From a virus, in IMG/VR virus record IMGVR_UViG_3300043219_000190, positions 1-53,301 of that record: 53,301 nt of DNA; one strand, given 5' to 3'. The translations under genes were made by a program, and so were the position numbers. Shown here one piece after another: positions 16,943 to 23,886 of the stretch. How positions within the stretch are numbered: the stretch's first letter is position 1; each line of letters begins with the position of its first letter. The notes beneath the pieces were generated by a model, which was given only the letters and a program-made list of their open reading frames with translations, was not told the origin of the DNA and did not search any database.

Positions 16943-17167
16943 TTATTTGTTAAACCAAGTTGTAGCATCAATATGATTAACTGGATATTCTTTTGATACA
17001 TTACCAAGAACAACTCGAACTAATTCAGTCCCTTTCTTAGATACTCTAAAACCAACTAAATCAAAGTCACCATCACGTATCATCTCTTTTACAGTTTTAA
17101 AATCCGATTCAACAACCTCTTGGCTTAAAAACTCTCTTAATCTGTTTATTTCTTTTCTATTTAACAT
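16943..17167 (-). CDS. Hypothetical protein, moron module B first gene
   Basis: Product of 74 aa (MLNRKEINRLREFLSQEVVE start). AAAGGTGG lies 7 bases before the ATG at 17167. The N-terminal half is helical and charged, the C-terminal half beta-like (FDLVGFRVSKKGTELVRVVL). No family recognised. It is driven by a promoter of the TAGACA/TATTNT family and heads a three-gene unit opposed to the late genes. Confidence 0.58.
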   Translation of the reverse strand: MLNRKEINRLREFLSQEVVESDFKTVKEMIRDGDFDLVGFRVSKKGTELVRVVLGNVSKEYPVNHIDATTWFNK

Positions 17168-17200
17168 CACTGTACCACCTTTCCTTATTTAACTATCTAT

Positions 17201-17229
17201 ATAATACCCTTTATAACTAATCATGTCTA
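17201..17229 (-). promoter_or_regulatory. Module B promoter (TAGACA-17-TATTAT)
   Basis: On the minus strand TAGACA (complement of 17224-17229), 17 bases, TATTAT (complement of 17201-17206). Back to back with the late promoter at 17254-17282. Confidence 0.75.
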
Positions 17230-17253
17230 CAAAAATAACCAAAATAAACAATC

Positions 17254-17282
17254 TTTTTTAAATTATTTTTTCATGCTATAAT
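17254..17282 (+). promoter_or_regulatory. Leaderless late promoter of the gp48-like gene
   Basis: Six T residues (17254-17259), 17 bases and TATAAT (17277-17282) preceded by CATGC. The ATG at 17290 follows after 7 bases. No Shine-Dalgarno site is present. Confidence 0.75.
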
Positions 17283-17289
17283 AACCCTT

Positions 17290-18174
17290 ATGGATAACCT
17301 AATCGAAAAATCATTAAAATCATTATTTCCAACTGGTGAAATTGCATGGGACGGCATGAATAACGGAACCATGAGAGAGATTTCCGACGGTTTAGCAATT
17401 CAAGGTGATCGTGATTATAAAGACGGTAAATCAATAGTTACTGATTTCTACCCAAATACGACCACACTACAAACCGAATGGGAAGAAACATATAAACTAC
17501 CAGCAGGTGAGATATTAACCCCAGAACAGCGAACAGCGCGATTAAATGCCGTTTGGTCACGTGAAGAGGTGGCAAGTTTTGACGGTATGAATCATATGTA
17601 TGAATTATCGGGAATTCCAGTTATCGCACGACCTCTATTACCTAGTGAAGATCCAAGAGTTATTGCAGAAGCCAAACCCGTATTTGATGTTTTTACAACA
17701 GTATTCGATGATGTAGTTTTTGGTGTCGATTCAGTATTCGGGGGATTCTCAGAAATTGAAGCGGAATTTCTCCCAACAATATTTGCAGACGGTCGACCAG
17801 GTGATCCAGCAATTAATTATTTAACAGTTTTCGACGATATAGTTTTCGGAGTAGATTCAGTATTCGGAGACTTTGAAGGTTCAAGAGTAGATCCGCCACA
17901 ATTAACAATTCCAGATGAAACTTGGACATGGCCTATGATCTATATAATAGAAGGACTAGACGGTGAATTTGCAGAAATACCAATCGAATTAAAAGATGCA
18001 TATGAATTTTTAACATATAAAAATAAACCCAATTTTATGTGGGCAATATCGAGAGTTGTATTTTTTGAAGAACCAATTCCAGTATTTAACGAAAATATAG
18101 TAACAGACGATGGGTTTACATTTGTCACAGATGATGGATTCAATATAGTAACACAAACCACGGAGGAAATTTAA
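17290..18174 (+). CDS. Baseplate protein, Mu gp48/DUF2313-like
   Basis: Product of 294 aa. The N-terminal 115 residues show the gp48-type pattern (KSLFPTGEIAWDG, TEWEETYKLPAGEILTPEQR, TARLNAVW). These proteins sit at the baseplate edge and connect to fibres; the fibre gene follows after one base. Oddly, VFDDVVFGVDSVFG (near 139) recurs as VFDDIVFGVDSVFG 42 residues later, and VTDDGF is repeated at the C-terminus, so the protein is longer than usual through internal duplication. Leaderless start 7 bases after a -10 box. Confidence 0.75.
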   Translation: MDNLIEKSLKSLFPTGEIAWDGMNNGTMREISDGLAIQGDRDYKDGKSIVTDFYPNTTTLQTEWEETYKLPAGEILTPEQRTARLNAVWSREEVASFDGMNHMYELSGIPVIARPLLPSEDPRVIAEAKPVFDVFTTVFDDVVFGVDSVFGGFSEIEAEFLPTIFADGRPGDPAINYLTVFDDIVFGVDSVFGDFEGSRVDPPQLTIPDETWTWPMIYIIEGLDGEFAEIPIELKDAYEFLTYKNKPNFMWAISRVVFFEEPIPVFNENIVTDDGFTFVTDDGFNIVTQTTEEI

Positions 18175-18175
18175 C

Positions 18176-18895
18176 ATGGCAGATAAACCATTCAAAAGTA
18201 CATCATATGATGCAGCGCAGGACATAACAGAAGCACAGGACGGTTTTTTAATCGAGCAACCGTCATTCGCTGGAGTACGTAAACAAACATGGATTCTATT
18301 TTCATCAGTAAGAGCATGGATATTAACATTTTCCGAATTCGCCCAAATGACATATAATAAAAGTGCAATTGCTGCTAATAAAAATCAAATTGAAAACAAT
18401 AAAGGTGAAATTGACGGGCATAGTGTTGATATTAATAATAATAGTAATGCTATTAATAGTAATGTTACCGATATTGGTAATAATACTACTGCGATTGGTG
18501 TTAATGCTGGAAATATTTCTGATAATGATACCGATATTGGTAATTTACAAAATAAAACACCACAGAGCTATAAAACAACTGATGCTGTTGAATTTGTCAG
18601 TGTTAAAAGTTCAGTTTATTTTATCGAAGAGTCATCTAAGATTGCTGGTGATATATATGATGAAATGATAATATCAGTATTGAAAGATGTGGGAGATATC
18701 TGTATAGTATCTGGAACCGCAAATATTTCTGGTCTTAGAAGAAATATTTCATTCATGGAAAGAAAAACCTCTACACAGATATATGTTTACACTTATAACC
18801 ATGACTCTGGGGCTCTTATTACCGTGATTATTAATTCAGCTAGTGCATCAGTATGGTCTAATGTATTATTTTGCACTGGAATACATAAAGTATAA
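18176..18895 (+). CDS. Tail fibre protein with heptad coiled-coil stalk
   Basis: Product of 239 aa with GGAGG 9 bases before the ATG. The N-terminal 60 residues probably attach to the baseplate. From about residue 64 there are nine heptads ending in Ile with Asn in the middle (such as ENNKGEI, DGHSVDI, NNNSNAI), the signature of a trimeric stalk. The C-terminal region (after about 125) would be the receptor-binding tip. TACCGATATTGGTAAT is repeated 63 bases apart in the DNA, showing growth by whole heptads. A second fibre-like gene lies at 24335. Confidence 0.75.
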   Translation: MADKPFKSTSYDAAQDITEAQDGFLIEQPSFAGVRKQTWILFSSVRAWILTFSEFAQMTYNKSAIAANKNQIENNKGEIDGHSVDINNNSNAINSNVTDIGNNTTAIGVNAGNISDNDTDIGNLQNKTPQSYKTTDAVEFVSVKSSVYFIEESSKIAGDIYDEMIISVLKDVGDICIVSGTANISGLRRNISFMERKTSTQIYVYTYNHDSGALITVIINSASASVWSNVLFCTGIHKV

Positions 18896-18903
18896 AAGAT
18901 CAC

Positions 18904-19383
18904 TTAATAAAATAATTCATCAAAACTATAGCTATACTTGACATCACTATCAACCCTACGTCCTGTTTGTGGTTCAATTAAGTCACCGTTTGATAATTGA
19001 ACCACAGCATGATTTGCATTTCCACCTTCGATAATTGTTCTAGAATCCTCAATTAGTACTAAGTTAGCTTTTTCCCCTTTTTTTACATAAAGAATATTTA
19101 TATATAGTATAGCGAAATCTTCACAATCACCACTTTTGTTTAAAAAAGTTTCTTCAGGTGACTGAAATTCATCTCTAATGTCGACTTTATATTCAATCAT
19201 ATGCCTTAATTTAAACCCTAAGTTAAAGTAAGTGCTAAAATCAGGAAGATAATCACTGGCATATATTTCTAAACTACCATCATTTATGCGTTCATATATT
19301 AAAGAATCAATCCTCATGCTAGAACTTTCCAATTCACATCCCATAAACAAAATACAAAAAACAGTAATAATAATCTCTTTCAC
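18904..19383 (-). CDS. Lipoprotein with transglutaminase-like cysteine protease fold
   Basis: Product of 159 aa. A GTG start is chosen because GGAGGGG lies 6 bases before it; this leaves a compact signal peptide MKEIIITVFCILFMGC with the lipid-carrying Cys at 16. The mature part has NKSGDCEDFAILY with Cys87, then His125 in NANHAVVQL and acidic D134/E136 in GDLIEP, the Cys-His-Asp order of bacterial transglutaminase-like enzymes. It would act on the periplasmic or outer face of a membrane, cutting or cross-linking protein or peptide. It stands alone behind a moron-type promoter, suggesting a function for the lysogen or for exclusion of other phages. Confidence 0.7.
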   Translation of the reverse strand: MKEIIITVFCILFMGCELESSSMRIDSLIYERINDGSLEIYASDYLPDFSTYFNLGFKLRHMIEYKVDIRDEFQSPEETFLNKSGDCEDFAILYINILYVKKGEKANLVLIEDSRTIIEGGNANHAVVQLSNGDLIEPQTGRRVDSDVKYSYSFDELFY

Positions 19384-19407
19384 AATAAACCCCTCCAACA
19401 TATCTAC

Positions 19408-19436
19408 AGAATACCATCAATACTAACTAATGTCTA
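19408..19436 (-). promoter_or_regulatory. Module C promoter (TAGACA-17-TATTCT)
   Basis: On the minus strand TAGACA (complement of 19431-19436), 17 bases, TATTCT (complement of 19408-19413), then GTAGATA. It drives the lipoprotein gene and is back to back with the late promoter at 19461-19489. Confidence 0.75.
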
Positions 19437-19460
19437 TAACATACACCATTAAATACAATC

Positions 19461-19489
19461 TTTTTTAATTATATTAATCATGCTATAAT
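19461..19489 (+). promoter_or_regulatory. Leaderless late promoter of the gp46-like gene
   Basis: Six T residues (19461-19466), 17 bases and TATAAT (19484-19489) preceded by CATGC. The ATG at 19496 follows after 6 bases. The upstream CAATCTTTTTTAA is shared with the promoter of gene 17290. Confidence 0.75.
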
Positions 19490-19495
19490 AAAAGT

Positions 19496-19915
19496 ATGAT
19501 TAATATAACAAATAACACCCAATATAACGGCGAACCAGCAATAATAAACGGCGATGTAGTTAAAAACGGCGGTGATTATAAAAGAGTAACAGCCCTAAAT
19601 AATAAAATACTAATCTTGGTCGGTACAGATTCAGGTTATTGGGGTAATTTAATCGAACCTGTTAACTCTCAAATAAAAGGCGGTCTAGAATTATTAAAAG
19701 GGCGTGCGATCACATCAAACTTTTTAAAAGAACATACCCAAAAAGTAGAATCGTTATTAAGTCCCATGATTACAAGTAAACAGGCAAAAAGCGTAAAAGC
19801 AGAATCATTTAATAGATTTGCTGATCGTGTAGATTGGACTGCGTTAATTGTTTTAAAAGATGGACAGAAGTATTATTTTGAAAGTAGTACAGGTGAAGGA
19901 AAATTTATTAATTAG
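19496..19915 (+). CDS. Baseplate protein, Mu gp46-like
   Basis: Product of 139 aa. The core LVGTDSGYWGNLIEPVNSQI (about 41-60) followed by a helical ALL-type segment (FLKEHTQKVESLLSPMI) and a beta C-terminus WTALIVLKDGQKYYFE matches the gp46 family of Mu-like baseplates. In Mu, gp46 lies next to gp45 and gp47; here spike and gpJ-like genes are 7 and 4 kb away. There is no ribosome site; the start codon is 6 bases after a -10 hexamer. Confidence 0.65.
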   Translation: MINITNNTQYNGEPAIINGDVVKNGGDYKRVTALNNKILILVGTDSGYWGNLIEPVNSQIKGGLELLKGRAITSNFLKEHTQKVESLLSPMITSKQAKSVKAESFNRFADRVDWTALIVLKDGQKYYFESSTGEGKFIN

Positions 19916-19938
19916 TAAATAAAAGGAGATATATAGTT

Positions 19939-20214
19939 ATGGCAAATAATCCACAATTCCCAGTGAATTTAGTTAAAGAAACTTGGACAAAAATAGCAAC
20001 TGGAGTATTAACAGGAACAATTTACAACCGAAAAACTACAGTCGGGTATTTTCAAACATTTAGAGTGACAGGAGATCCAGCACCAACGGATTTAAACGAA
20101 GGGGTATCTATGTTTTTAGAACATCCAGATTACGAACCAATAGGAAGTGATAGTCCTATAGACGTGTGGGTTTTCTGTCGTGGTAAAGATGGAATTTTAA
20201 GGGTAGATCTATGA
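19939..20214 (+). CDS. Small putative virion protein
   Basis: Product of 91 aa with AAGGAGA before the ATG. The pattern FPVNLVKETWTKIATGVLTG, then a polar middle with FRVTGDPAPTDLNEGVSMF and a C-terminal DVWVFCRGKDGILRVDL, resembles small beta-sandwich proteins coded near tail or head-fibre genes of many phages. It overlaps the next gene by 4 bases (ATGA). Its exact place in the virion is unknown. Confidence 0.5.
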   Translation: MANNPQFPVNLVKETWTKIATGVLTGTIYNRKTTVGYFQTFRVTGDPAPTDLNEGVSMFLEHPDYEPIGSDSPIDVWVFCRGKDGILRVDL

Positions 20215-20747
20215 TAGGAAACGGCGGAATAAACATAAAACCATTACCTGCAGATGATGCAATTTATCAGGCTTTGGACACTGTGGGGGATGGTTCAGGA
20301 GCCACAAATCAGGCTGTAAACGGTAGTTCAACCCCTGTTAAGTTTTTAATAAAACCTCCCGTTACAGAAAAATATATTCTAAAAAGATTAAATTTACATG
20401 CAATAGATTCAAATTGGAACAATGCAGGTTTTTATGGTGCTATTGCACTATTAGCAAACGGAATTAGAATATACATTGAAAATGATGAGGGTATTATAAA
20501 AGAATATACCAGTAATTTTAAAATACAACGAACCCATGATTGGGCGCTATTAGCTGGTGCAGATGTTACGACAATAGGAAACGCCGGAGCCGATCCCTTG
20601 GTTGTAAGGTGGACATTCGCAAGTGGTTACTCAAATATCACTCTTGACGGTTCTAAAAATGAAAGATTTGTTATGGAAATACCCGATAATCTATCAGGAC
20701 TTGATTATCAAGTTGCAACCGTTCAAGGAGGTAAAACCTTATTATGA
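20211..20747 (+). CDS. Putative structural protein (MIGNGG start)
   Basis: Product of 178 aa, beta-rich, with no coiled coil or signal peptide. It starts MIGNGGINIKP and contains VKFLIKPPVTEKYILKRLNL and a C-terminal segment FVMEIPDNLSGLDYQV. The next gene starts with the same MIGNG, and both overlap their neighbours by 4 bases, so the three genes 19939-21298 are translated as a unit. A role as capsid or tail surface fibre, or adhesin-like tip, is plausible from location only. Confidence 0.5.
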   Translation: MIGNGGINIKPLPADDAIYQALDTVGDGSGATNQAVNGSSTPVKFLIKPPVTEKYILKRLNLHAIDSNWNNAGFYGAIALLANGIRIYIENDEGIIKEYTSNFKIQRTHDWALLAGADVTTIGNAGADPLVVRWTFASGYSNITLDGSKNERFVMEIPDNLSGLDYQVATVQGGKTLL

Positions 20748-21298
20748 TTGGCAACGGTAAATTTTCACCTGTAAAATCTATAATTCCTGGTTCAAACGTA
20801 ACATCTAATATAACCGTGGAACTTATTAAAAAAGGTTTTATGTATACTGTTCAAACTGTAATTACTGGATTAACAGTGGATTCTGTAAAAAACTTTTATC
20901 TTGATCCATCAGCATTCACAGGGGATTTTTTAGTTATTTATGAATTATCTTATGCAGTTTCACAAGGCAAAGGAGTTGGTGAAATTTTTGTCACGGGGGA
21001 TTATGAACAGGGAACACTTCTTTCTGCATTTAATAGAAACGAAAATTCTTCAAATACTCCTCAGTCTAAAATTTCAGTAGATCCAACAATAAACGATCTA
21101 GGAGTAGGGACTTTTAAATATTTAGCAGGTTCAGAAGCACAAGGTAATAATTTAGGTGGTGGCGGCTTTAAAGGAAATCCAGATTTCCCACTAGAAGTAA
21201 ATAAAACACTGGACAGAATATTTAGAGTAACACAATCAGGCGGTTCTGGAACTTATGACCTAGAATTAAGACTTGTATTCGCTGAAATAACCGTTTAA
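20744..21298 (+). CDS. Putative structural protein (MIGNGK start)
   Basis: Product of 184 aa, beta-rich with a Gly-rich loop (NNLGGGGFKGNPDFPLE, about 141-157) and a C-terminal beta strand LELRLVFAEITV. Shares the MIGNG start and size with the preceding gene, though the rest differs. The gene ends directly before a promoter for a regulatory operon, so it closes the late unit that starts at 19496. Surface or fibre-tip function is inferred from location. Confidence 0.5.
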   Translation: MIGNGKFSPVKSIIPGSNVTSNITVELIKKGFMYTVQTVITGLTVDSVKNFYLDPSAFTGDFLVIYELSYAVSQGKGVGEIFVTGDYEQGTLLSAFNRNENSSNTPQSKISVDPTINDLGVGTFKYLAGSEAQGNNLGGGGFKGNPDFPLEVNKTLDRIFRVTQSGGSGTYDLELRLVFAEITV

Positions 21299-21299
21299 T

Positions 21300-21315
21300 C
21301 TTGACATACGACAAG
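21300..21315. promoter_or_regulatory. Operator copy 1 (CTTGACATACGACAAG)
   Basis: Imperfect palindrome with half site CTTGWCRT, overlapping the -35 element of the promoter at 21301-21329. The same element occurs at 26984-26999 and 47068-47083, each over a -35 box. Confidence 0.7.
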
Positions 21316-21329
21316 ACCTGATATATATT
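21301..21329 (+). promoter_or_regulatory. Leaderless promoter of the winged-helix operon
   Basis: TTGACA (21301-21306), 17 bases, TATATT (21324-21329). The ATG at 21336 lies 6 bases downstream with no ribosome site. The -35 is inside operator copy 1, so the operon is probably regulated at this site. Confidence 0.78.
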
Positions 21330-21335
21330 TAATGT

Positions 21336-21590
21336 ATGGACAAAGAATTAATATTAGGTACAGATTATGAAACTATAGATTCTATAATTAAAAAAACCAG
21401 TCTAAAAACTAGACAGGCAATTAATTATAGAATCCAAGTTTTAAAGAAAAGAGGTGTCGTCATAGAATCGTTATACAATAATCGTGGAGTATATTGGTTA
21501 AGAAAAGACGCCGACAAAATTATGAATATTAAATTTACAAAGAATAGGAGCAACAATGTCACTAAATCCAAAAATGTTAAAAGAGTGTAA
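21336..21590 (+). CDS. Small winged-helix DNA-binding protein (candidate regulator)
   Basis: Product of 84 aa. Residues about 8-55 give a winged-helix reading: TDYETIDSIIKKTSLKTRQA, INYRIQVLKKRGVV (recognition-helix region), then a wing with NNRGVYWLRK. The Lys/Arg/Asn-rich tail may bind DNA non-specifically. It is the first gene behind a promoter that carries the shared CTTG palindrome, so it is a candidate for binding that palindrome and repressing its own operon. The mRNA is probably leaderless. It overlaps the next gene. Confidence 0.6.
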   Translation: MDKELILGTDYETIDSIIKKTSLKTRQAINYRIQVLKKRGVVIESLYNNRGVYWLRKDADKIMNIKFTKNRSNNVTKSKNVKRV

Positions 21591-21876
21591 AGATGTAATT
21601 TACTTAAATTCAAATTTACCAGAATCAGTAGTAGAACCCGTTCATGCAGTAGTTAAGACAATTATAGCTATGGAGTATAGTTATGAGGATTTCTTATCTA
21701 GAGAGTTGTGTGGTACCAATACCCGTGCAAATGTAATTAGAGAGTTAATCCTTGCACATGGTGGATCTATTCACAGTTTTGATGAATGGTTTTTACGTTA
21801 TGAAGGCGATGGATTAACAATGTCTCAAAAAATAGGTGGTGAAGAACCTGTAGTATTAGGTGCATGGGAAGCGTAA
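21556..21876 (+). CDS. Hypothetical protein in regulator operon
   Basis: Product of 106 aa with AGGAG 6 bases before the ATG and overlapping the winged-helix gene by 35 bases. Contains ELCGTNTRANVIRELILAHG and a C-terminal acidic GGEEPVVLGAWEA. Mostly helical, soluble, no recognised family. Tight packing between a DNA-binding protein and a membrane regulator suggests a regulatory or host-takeover role. Confidence 0.5.
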   Translation: MSLNPKMLKECKDVIYLNSNLPESVVEPVHAVVKTIIAMEYSYEDFLSRELCGTNTRANVIRELILAHGGSIHSFDEWFLRYEGDGLTMSQKIGGEEPVVLGAWEA

Positions 21877-22521
21877 TTGATATTAACGAACAAGCTATTT
21901 AAAATTATTATTATTTCTCTTTTAGCTTTTTTGTCATTTATCCATATTCAGAAAATAATATTTGTAGGAATTGGATTAAATCAGATAACGTTAATTGTTT
22001 GTATTGTTTTAGGAATAGCAATTTTAAAAGAGAATAAAATTTTATATTCTTGTTCGTTTTATCTTTTCACTGTAGCTTATTTTTTAACCACTCCAGATAT
22101 TAGCCTAACCCCTGTGGTTGGGTTTTTTATTGCATTATATTATTATCGTGACATTAAAATGATAGTTACTATAATTGTATCTACCCCATCATTTTTAGTG
22201 TTAAATTTCTTCATATATGAAAGACCAGATTTTTACAATTTAATTATCTTACTTGTTATGAATTTAGGTTTATTAACATTTTTATATATTGCATTTCTTA
22301 AACACAAAAAAAGAAAAGTAGATCTATGGAAAGAAATATCAGAAAAAGAAAAAGCGATTTTAAAACTATATATGAATGGTTACGATTACGCAAAAATAAG
22401 CACAACTCTAAACATCAATGATAAAAAAGAATCCATCAGGACACTAATAACTAGGGTAAGAAAAGAATCAAAGTGTGAAAATGATATACAATTTGGCATA
22501 TGGTTGTCTGAAAAGGGATAA
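21877..22521 (+). CDS. Membrane protein with C-terminal LuxR-type helix-turn-helix
   Basis: Product of 214 aa. Residues 1-145 hold about five hydrophobic helices (IIIISLLAFLSFIHI, ITLIVCIVLGIAIL, VVGFFIALYYY and two more). After a KHKKRK stop-transfer, residues 155-214 form a LuxR/GerE-like HTH: ISEKEKAILKLYMNGYDYAK, then a turn and a recognition helix SIRTLITRVRKES. The likely start is TTG directly after the upstream stop (TAATTG), as no ATG is found before the helices. A membrane-bound DNA-binding regulator is unusual in a phage; related layouts exist in host genomes, so acquisition from a host is likely. Confidence 0.65.
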   Translation: MILTNKLFKIIIISLLAFLSFIHIQKIIFVGIGLNQITLIVCIVLGIAILKENKILYSCSFYLFTVAYFLTTPDISLTPVVGFFIALYYYRDIKMIVTIIVSTPSFLVLNFFIYERPDFYNLIILLVMNLGLLTFLYIAFLKHKKRKVDLWKEISEKEKAILKLYMNGYDYAKISTTLNINDKKESIRTLITRVRKESKCENDIQFGIWLSEKG

Positions 22522-22522
22522 A

Positions 22523-22552
22523 TAGACAATACAGCCTAATATGTTGTATAAT
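22523..22552 (+). promoter_or_regulatory. Candidate promoter upstream of the lysis cassette
   Basis: TAGACA (22523-22528), 18 bases, TATAAT (22547-22552) preceded by TG at 22543-22544 in TGTTG. A strong terminator begins about 30 bases after the expected start, before the first lysis gene, so either a short RNA is made or antitermination is needed. Confidence 0.55.
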
Positions 22553-22590
22553 AATTTAATTAACAAGTTAATATTAGATAGTCCGATTAC

Positions 22591-22628
22591 GTCGGGTTAT
22601 TTGTTTTTAACAGTAGCCCGACTTTTTT
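22591..22628 (+). terminator. Intrinsic terminator before the lysis cassette
   Basis: GTCGGGTTA (22591-22599) pairs with TAGCCCGAC (22614-22622) with one G-T pair, followed by T6 (22623-22628). It ends the regulator operon. Confidence 0.85.
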
Positions 22629-22649
22629 ATTTAAAGGGGTTATTACAGG

Positions 22650-23183
22650 ATGGAGAATAAAATTTGTATGGCAGAAATTGAAACTATAGTAGCGTTATTG
22701 AAAGAGAATAACCTAAAACTTGAAGGGCTTAATACATCTTTTATGGCCTTACATTCTGATTTAACAACTTTTAAAGGTGAAGTTTCAACAGCACTTACAG
22801 ACACCAATGGAAAGTTAAAAGGCAATAATGAAGTTTTAACACTTAAAATTGACCAACTTTCAAAAGATTTAAAAAATATTACATCGAACCTTGGCGACCA
22901 AATACAAATAAATCATGACGACATATTAAGAAATAAAAATACAATAGCTAATTTATACGAATTAGATAGAGCTGCAACTAAACGCAATGACGATGCACAC
23001 ACAGAACTAATAAAAGGACTAGATGAAAAAATGTCTAATTGTTCTAGTGATTCTGGTGCAGAAATGAAAGAGATTAGAGATATAGCAAAAGATTCACAAA
23101 CTAAAATAAATATATTATTTGGTATATCTGGAGGTTTAGGTCTAGCGGTTATAGCTGGCCTAATAGATTTTTTCACTAAATAA
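22650..23183 (+). CDS. Coiled-coil protein with C-terminal membrane anchor, lysis cassette
   Basis: Product of 177 aa. A long polar coiled coil (about 10-145; LNTSFMALHSDLTTFKGE, LKIDQLSKDLKNIT) ends in one hydrophobic helix ILFGISGGLGLAVIAGLIDF at the C-terminus. This tail-anchored layout next to a peptidase and holin-like gene suggests a lysis helper (holin-associated or spanin-like), but tail-anchored coiled coils also occur in other roles. AGG at 22648-22650 gives only a weak ribosome site for the ATG at 22650; an internal ATG at 22668 (MAEIETIVALL) is an alternative start. Confidence 0.5.
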   Translation: MENKICMAEIETIVALLKENNLKLEGLNTSFMALHSDLTTFKGEVSTALTDTNGKLKGNNEVLTLKIDQLSKDLKNITSNLGDQIQINHDDILRNKNTIANLYELDRAATKRNDDAHTELIKGLDEKMSNCSSDSGAEMKEIRDIAKDSQTKINILFGISGGLGLAVIAGLIDFFTK

Positions 23184-23200
23184 AATAGGAGTCGGACACT

Positions 23201-23683
23201 ATGGAAAGAAAAGAAAAATGGGGTATATATGCACCCTCTGACGGCATTGTATCGCTAGTATATGAATCTAATGATTATGGGTTAACTGTAGTTATTGAAT
23301 ACCCTTGTGGCACAAAAACACTACAGGGACATAATAGTAAAATATTAGTAACAGAAGGTAATAGAGTTAAAAAAGGCGAACTAATCGCAATAATGGGAAA
23401 TACTGGCAAAGGTATTCCAAAACCAAACAGACATTCACACATTGGAGTTATCCCAAAAGGTAGACCACTAACAAATCTAAAAGTAAACTGTATAAATCCT
23501 GTGCCATTCTTAATTAAAAATAATTGCGTATATCCATGTAATACTTTAGTGTCTGGAGCATTCCACGAATGTTATGGTGATTATTTTCATGAAGGAATAG
23601 ACTTTTCTGGATTGACTAAAAATTTAATTGAAGGATGGGAAAACGGAATTATGGCGAATTCTCAGAGGTATTATAAAGTATGA
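23201..23683 (+). CDS. M23-like peptidase with permuted motif order, probable endolysin
   Basis: Product of 160 aa. M23 (LytM-like) zinc peptidases cut peptide cross-links in the cell wall. Here GHNSKILVTEGNRVKKGEL (42-60), IMGNTG (64-69) and RHSHIGV (H78, H80) follow the normal order of the second half of the fold. The first-half motif, normally before these, is found after them: FHECYGDYFHEGIDFSG with H130 and D134. All zinc ligands are thus present (H130, D134, H80, with H44/H78 catalytic) but in circularly permuted order. No signal peptide, so release would need a holin. It is followed by a holin-like gene. Confidence 0.72.
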   Translation: MERKEKWGIYAPSDGIVSLVYESNDYGLTVVIEYPCGTKTLQGHNSKILVTEGNRVKKGELIAIMGNTGKGIPKPNRHSHIGVIPKGRPLTNLKVNCINPVPFLIKNNCVYPCNTLVSGAFHECYGDYFHEGIDFSGLTKNLIEGWENGIMANSQRYYKV

Positions 23684-23886
23684 ATACCCAAAAACCATTC
23701 TATCAATCAGTTAAAAAAATGTTGGGAATATTCAATAATATTTGCTATTGGGGTATTCAATTTTATGTTGTTAAAGAAGATACGGCAATGATAGTTCCTT
23801 TTATTATTCCAGATGTTGCACTTATCACTGCATTTTTCGCATTAAAGAAAATGAACTTCGACAAAAAGGATAAAGGTAATGAGTAA
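23680..23886 (+). CDS. Small membrane protein, holin candidate
   Basis: Product of 68 aa overlapping the peptidase gene by 4 bases (ATGA). A hydrophobic helix is clear at about 36-57 (AMIVPFIIPDVALITAFFAL); a weaker one lies at 15-30 (LGIFNNICYWGIQFYVV). The charged C-terminus KKMNFDKKDKGNE is typical of holins. Position directly after an endolysin without signal peptide supports a holin role, though a positional call only. Confidence 0.55.
   Translation: MNTQKPFYQSVKKMLGIFNNICYWGIQFYVVKEDTAMIVPFIIPDVALITAFFALKKMNFDKKDKGNE

Noticed and set aside
18420-18545. Short repeats resembling a CRISPR array
   Set aside because: Repeats are heptad-coding units within a fibre gene, not spaced direct repeats with unique spacers.
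18363-18668. Alternative-frame ORF of 101 codons within the fibre gene
   Set aside because: Product is a monotonous Ile/Leu/Val string that mirrors the Asn-rich heptads of the real frame.
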